From assembly GCA_028871775.1 (NCBI GenBank), contig JAGWMH010000053.1:1-9858 (forward strand): a DNA stretch of 9,858 nucleotides, read 5' to 3'. Source of the DNA: Betaproteobacteria bacterium (lineage in GTDB: Bacteria; Pseudomonadota; Gammaproteobacteria; Burkholderiales; Gallionellaceae). The position numbers and the translations under genes were made by a program. Numbering within the stretch: position 1 is the stretch's first letter; each line of letters starts with the position of its first letter. Shown here in pieces: positions 7,066 to 9,858 of the stretch. The notes beneath the pieces were generated by a model. It did not search any database. It worked only from the letters and a program-made list of their open reading frames with translations, and was not told the DNA's origin.

Positions 7066-8328
7066 CTATTTTGTCATGAATTGGCTGATGTGCAACAGCG
7101 CTTGCTCGGTTGAGCCGCGATTGGCGTTCACGAACCGCAGCCCGGCATCACCGATTTCCGCCAACTGGACGGGGCTGGAAAGCAGGTTCTGCAAGGTTTG
7201 TGCAAGACCACTCGCACCCTGCACCCGCAACGCCGCCCCGCTGGCAACGGCAAGCTGACTGGCTTGCGCAAAGTTGTAGGTGTGCGGGCCGATGAGCACG
7301 GGCTTGCCCACGGCGCAGGCTTCAATCAGGTTTTGTCCGCCGAACGGCAGCAGGCTGCCGCCGATGAAGGCGAGGTCGCAGGCCGCATAGTAGGCAAACA
7401 TTTCCCCCATACTGTCACCCAGCATCACATGTGTATCCGGCTCAACGGGCTGATTCGCGCTTCTGCGCTGGAAGCGAATGCCGTGCCGGGTGAGCAGGGT
7501 TGCCACTTCGTCGAAGCGTTGGGGGTGGCGCGGCACGATGACGGTGAGCAGTTGCGGCATATCAACCTGCATGAGCGCATCGAGCAGCAGGGTTTCCTCG
7601 CCTTCACGGGTGCTGGCAGCAAGGAACACTTTGCGTTCCATACCGAATTGTCTGCGCAGTTCTTTCCCCAATTCCAGCATGGCTGGCGGCGGCTCGATGT
7701 CGAATTTCAGATTGCCCATGACGGGTATATTGCCGGCACCCAGGGACGTCAGCCGCGCGGCATCATCAGTAGTCTGCGCGGCAATGGCGGCGAGCTCTCT
7801 CAGCGCATCGCGGGTCAGCCGCGCAACCCGCGCATAACCCTGCGCGGATTTTTCCGACAGGCGCGCGTTGAGCAACAGCAATGGAATTTCTTCGGCGTGG
7901 CAGGCATGGATCAGGTTGAACCAGATTTCGGTTTCCAGCAGCACGCCGATGCGCGGGCGAAAATGATTCAGGAAGCGCCTCACTGCAAACGGGTAGTCAT
8001 AAGGCAGGTAAACGCGCAGCACATCGCCACCATAAAGCTGGTCACTGGCTGCGCGTCCGGTGGGAGTGGTGTGCGTGAGCAGCAGTTGATGATCCGGCCA
8101 GGTTTCCCTCAAGCGCTGCACCAGGCTGGCTGCCGCGCGCGTTTCACCGACCGATACGGTGTGCAGCCAGATCACTGGTTTGTTGCTGTGTATGGTATAA
8201 AATCCAAAACGTTCGGGTATGTGCCGAAGATATTCGGGCTGCTTGCGCGCACGCCACAACAGATGGAAAAAAATATAGGGCAGCAGCAACCACAGGCCAA
8301 CGGTATAAAGGGCACGCGGATTAGCCAT
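7066..8328 (-). CDS. waaA: 3-deoxy-D-manno-octulosonic acid (Kdo) transferase WaaA
   Basis: A 420-residue inner-membrane-anchored GT-B enzyme (family GT30) that transfers Kdo from CMP-Kdo to the lipid A precursor, an early inner-core step of LPS assembly. An N-terminal membrane anchor is seen at about residues 7-25 (LYTVGLWLLLPYIFFHLLW), followed by the PERFGFY signature (38-44). WLHTVSVGE (54-62) carries the expected catalytic base Glu62. Also present are LLETEIWFNLI (130-140), LNARLSEKSAQGY (153-165), MGNLKFDIE, the donor-site loop LAASTREGEE, IVPRHPQRF, and GGSLLPFGGQNLIEACAVGKPVLIGPHTYNF. Length fits the family. The ATG at 8328 lies within the end of waaC (8-base overlap), so the two genes are co-transcribed. 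Confidence 0.96.
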   Translation of the reverse strand: MANPRALYTVGLWLLLPYIFFHLLWRARKQPEYLRHIPERFGFYTIHSNKPVIWLHTVSVGETRAAASLVQRLRETWPDHQLLLTHTTPTGRAASDQLYGGDVLRVYLPYDYPFAVRRFLNHFRPRIGVLLETEIWFNLIHACHAEEIPLLLLNARLSEKSAQGYARVARLTRDALRELAAIAAQTTDDAARLTSLGAGNIPVMGNLKFDIEPPPAMLELGKELRRQFGMERKVFLAASTREGEETLLLDALMQVDMPQLLTVIVPRHPQRFDEVATLLTRHGIRFQRRSANQPVEPDTHVMLGDSMGEMFAYYAACDLAFIGGSLLPFGGQNLIEACAVGKPVLIGPHTYNFAQASQLAVASGAALRVQGASGLAQTLQNLLSSPVQLAEIGDAGLRFVNANRGSTEQALLHISQFMTK

Positions 8329-9286
8329 GGCCGGTTATCTGTTTAAATGTCGCTTGGACATCAGCGATAGTTGGCGGTAAATTTCTTCCGCCAAGATTGA
8401 CGGCACTCTTGCCTGCATAGAGGCCGGTCAGACCTGGATCGGTGGCGGTATAAATGCCAATCGTCGGCACACCGAGTGCGGCAGCGAGGTGGCTCAAACC
8501 GGTATCTACCCCTATCACTACATGGGCGCGTCCCAGCATCGCCGCCGCCTCGCTCAGATTGACGCGCGGGGTGCAGATCGCGCCGGGGATGGCTAGGCAC
8601 AAGCGTTCGCTGCGCACCTTTTCCTGCTCATTGCCCCAAGGCAGCACGACGCGCTTGCCCGTCTGGTTTAGATGTTTGCCCAGCGCAATCCAGTTCTGCT
8701 CATCCCATAATTTATCGTCACGGCTGGTGGCGTGCAGCAGCACGGCATAGGGTTCAGCCGGCAGCCATGGCAGCACGAGATCGGGTGTGTGTATACCGTA
8801 ATCCGGCGCACCTTGTGGCGTATAGCCCAAGGCCAGCCCGGCCAGTTTCCTGTTGCGCTCCACCGCATGCTGGTTTTTGGCAACGGAATAAGTGCGGTCA
8901 TAAAACAGGCTGGCCAGCGGCTCGCGTGCGCTTTTCCAGTCAAAGCCGCAACGCATAGCAGGAATGCAGCGGGTAATCAGCGCGCTCTTCAGCAGTCCTT
9001 GGGTATCCAGCGCCAGATCATAGTGGCGGGCTCGCAGGTCGCGGCAGGTTGCCTGCATCTCGCTGCGCGATTGCCACCATGACTTGCGCCAGCGGCGCAC
9101 GGCCACGGGAATGACCCGATTGACCTTTGGTTGCAGCATCGGCAACGGTGCAAAGCTTTCCTCCACCACCCAGTCAATGCGCGCATCCGGAATGTGCTTG
9201 CCAATATCCGCCACGACCGGAAGATTGTGCAGCACATCGCCCAGGGAGGATGTTTTAATCAAAATGATACTTGGTGAGTTTTCCAT
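8321..9286 (-). CDS. waaC: Lipopolysaccharide heptosyltransferase I WaaC (RfaC)
   Basis: A 321-residue GT-B enzyme of family GT9 that transfers the first L-glycero-D-manno-heptose from ADP-heptose to Kdo2-lipid A on the cytoplasmic face of the inner membrane. The N terminus IILIKTSSLGDVLHNLPVV (7-25) carries the catalytic Asp17 in the SLGD motif. LALDTQGLLKSAL (91-103) and GVDTGLSHLAAALGVPTIGIYTATDP (259-284) are family signatures. Lys192, Glu222, Asp261 and His266 correspond to ADP-heptose-contacting residues described for the E. coli enzyme. I chose the ATG at 9286 because it places the conserved motif near the start; ATG at 9298 and TTG at 9307 are in frame and possible, and none has a clear Shine-Dalgarno. 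It overlaps waaA by 8 bases and is divergent from the MarR-like gene. Confidence 0.94.
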   Translation of the reverse strand: MENSPSIILIKTSSLGDVLHNLPVVADIGKHIPDARIDWVVEESFAPLPMLQPKVNRVIPVAVRRWRKSWWQSRSEMQATCRDLRARHYDLALDTQGLLKSALITRCIPAMRCGFDWKSAREPLASLFYDRTYSVAKNQHAVERNRKLAGLALGYTPQGAPDYGIHTPDLVLPWLPAEPYAVLLHATSRDDKLWDEQNWIALGKHLNQTGKRVVLPWGNEQEKVRSERLCLAIPGAICTPRVNLSEAAAMLGRAHVVIGVDTGLSHLAAALGVPTIGIYTATDPGLTGLYAGKSAVNLGGRNLPPTIADVQATFKQITGHG

Positions 9287-9411
9287 TTGTCGCCACATTG
9301 TATCCAAAAGGCTTCTGCATAACGTAGCAAGCGTAAGCCCATGCCGTTAAGTCGAAGATTCAGCACATGAATTCGTGCCGGACCAATGCCCCATTCCCTT
9401 GCATTTTCCAC

Positions 9412-9441
9412 TTGACAGGTTCGGGCGGCAGCTGTTGTAAT
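9412..9441 (+). promoter_or_regulatory. Promoter of the MarR-like regulator gene
   Basis: A perfect -35 TTGACA (9412-9417) and TGTAAT (9436-9441, 5 of 6) are separated by 18 bases. Transcription should begin near 9448, about 25 bases before the ATG at 9473. This is among the best promoter matches in the window. The remaining divergent gap (9287-9411) shows no convincing waaC promoter, only weak boxes. Confidence 0.7.
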
Positions 9442-9448
9442 GCGCGCT

Positions 9449-9463
9449 GTTCATTAACTGAAC
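9449..9463. promoter_or_regulatory. Small palindrome at the predicted transcription start, possible operator
   Basis: GTTCA (9449-9453) and TGAAC (9459-9463) are inverted arms around TTAAC. The site sits directly at the predicted start of transcription, where a bound dimer would repress. Autoregulation by the encoded winged-helix protein is an attractive guess, but five-base arms are short and may be chance. Confidence 0.3.
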
Positions 9464-9472
9464 GCACTATAA

Positions 9473-9805
9473 ATGCTCGACGAAAACACCCATTACAGCC
9501 TGCTCAAGACCCTGGAAGATAACCCCGAACTATCGCAAAGAGACCTGGCGAAACGGCTGGGCATAAGTCTTGGCAAAGTCAATTTCTGCCTCAACGCGCT
9601 GGTCGAAAAGGGCAGCCTCAAGATTAACAATTTCCGCAACAGCGACAACAAGCTGGCCTACGCCTACCTGCTTACCCCGCGCGGGGTCGAGGAGAAGGCG
9701 CGAATTACCGTGCAGTTCCTCAAATACAAAGTGCAGGAATACGAGCGGCTACGCGCCGAGATCGAAGAGTTAAAACAAGAGGCGGAGAAACAAAGATTGC
9801 TGTAA
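9473..9805 (+). CDS. MarR-family-like EPS-associated transcriptional regulator
   Basis: A 110-residue cytoplasmic DNA-binding protein. Residues about 7-50 form a winged helix-turn-helix: [20 protein letters not shown], then the recognition helix [21 protein letters not shown] wing region follows ([21 protein letters not shown], 51-71). The C-terminal 80-110 is a charged helix with coiled-coil character ([24 protein letters not shown]) that probably dimerises. This pattern matches the short MarR-type proteins named EPS-associated regulators (TIGR04176, recalled from memory), found beside exopolysaccharide clusters. Neither the effector nor the target is known from the sequence. The ATG at 9473 is the only sensible start; no strong Shine-Dalgarno precedes it (GCACTATAA). 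The gene faces away from the waaC-waaA operon and toward whatever follows the window. The last 53 bases after it show nothing recognisable. Confidence 0.85.
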   Translation: MLDENTHYSLLKTLEDNPELSQRDLAKRLGISLGKVNFCLNALVEKGSLKINNFRNSDNKLAYAYLLTPRGVEEKARITVQFLKYKVQEYERLRAEIEELKQEAEKQRLL

Positions 9806-9858
9806 CTGCCCAGGGCTAATCGCGATGTTTATTGCGGCACCCGGCGGGAATCATTAAA

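Noticed and set aside
7198..8346. 382-codon open frame on the plus strand over waaA
   Set aside because: It is a shadow of the waaA frame. WaaA shows all GT30 motifs, while the plus-strand product has none.
9361..9380. Imperfect inverted repeat CAGCAC...GTGCCG between waaC and the MarR-like gene
   Set aside because: Only six-base arms with a mismatch and an 8-base loop; too weak to separate from chance.

Overview
The window looks like a chromosomal stretch of a Gram-negative betaproteobacterium. It carries LPS inner-core genes (waaA, waaC), a TolC-type outer-membrane channel, a thiamin biosynthesis gene under a TPP riboswitch, and moderately GC-rich coding sequence. The grouping of an L-isoaspartyl-methyltransferase-like gene, tolC, waaA and waaC resembles the layout I recall from Nitrosomonadales/Gallionellaceae-type betaproteobacteria. 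That placement is inference; no rRNA or species marker is present.

Layout from left to right. (1) Positions 1-1248, minus strand: the N-terminal two thirds of thiC, running off the left edge, preceded by a TPP riboswitch at about 1288-1369. (2) A compact divergent promoter region leads on the plus strand to a Pcm-family methyltransferase (1485-2135) and then to a TolC-family outer membrane protein (2209-3537). The tolC promoter has a perfect AT-rich palindrome overlapping its -10 box. (3) On the minus strand, 3531-6893 is the complete dTDP-L-rhamnose operon in the order rfbB-rfbA-rfbC-rfbD, with every junction overlapping by 1 or 4 bases. Its last gene meets tolC tail to tail with a 7-base overlap. 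(4) A 172-base gap at 6894-7065 holds a degenerate palindromic interspersed repeat. (5) Minus strand 7066-9286: waaC then waaA, overlapping by 8 bases, for the heptose I and Kdo steps of the LPS inner core. (6) Divergent from waaC, 9473-9805 on the plus strand encodes a small winged-helix protein of the MarR-like family associated with exopolysaccharide loci, with a good promoter and a small palindrome in its leader.

How the genes fit together: WaaA adds Kdo to lipid A and WaaC adds the first heptose. RfbABCD makes dTDP-L-rhamnose for O-antigen, core or exopolysaccharide. The terminal MarR-like regulator suggests that an exopolysaccharide cluster lies just beyond the right edge. TolC is the outer-membrane exit duct for efflux or type I secretion. 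thiC is a housekeeping gene and the methyltransferase is a presumed one.

Most of the window is ordinary housekeeping and envelope biosynthesis, and I do not see a new multi-gene system. The points most worth a second look are regulatory or structural: the tolC palindrome, the hairpin inside the rfbD 3' end that may terminate tolC, the interspersed repeat ahead of rfbB, and the self-contained, less GC-rich rfb cassette between tolC and waaA.
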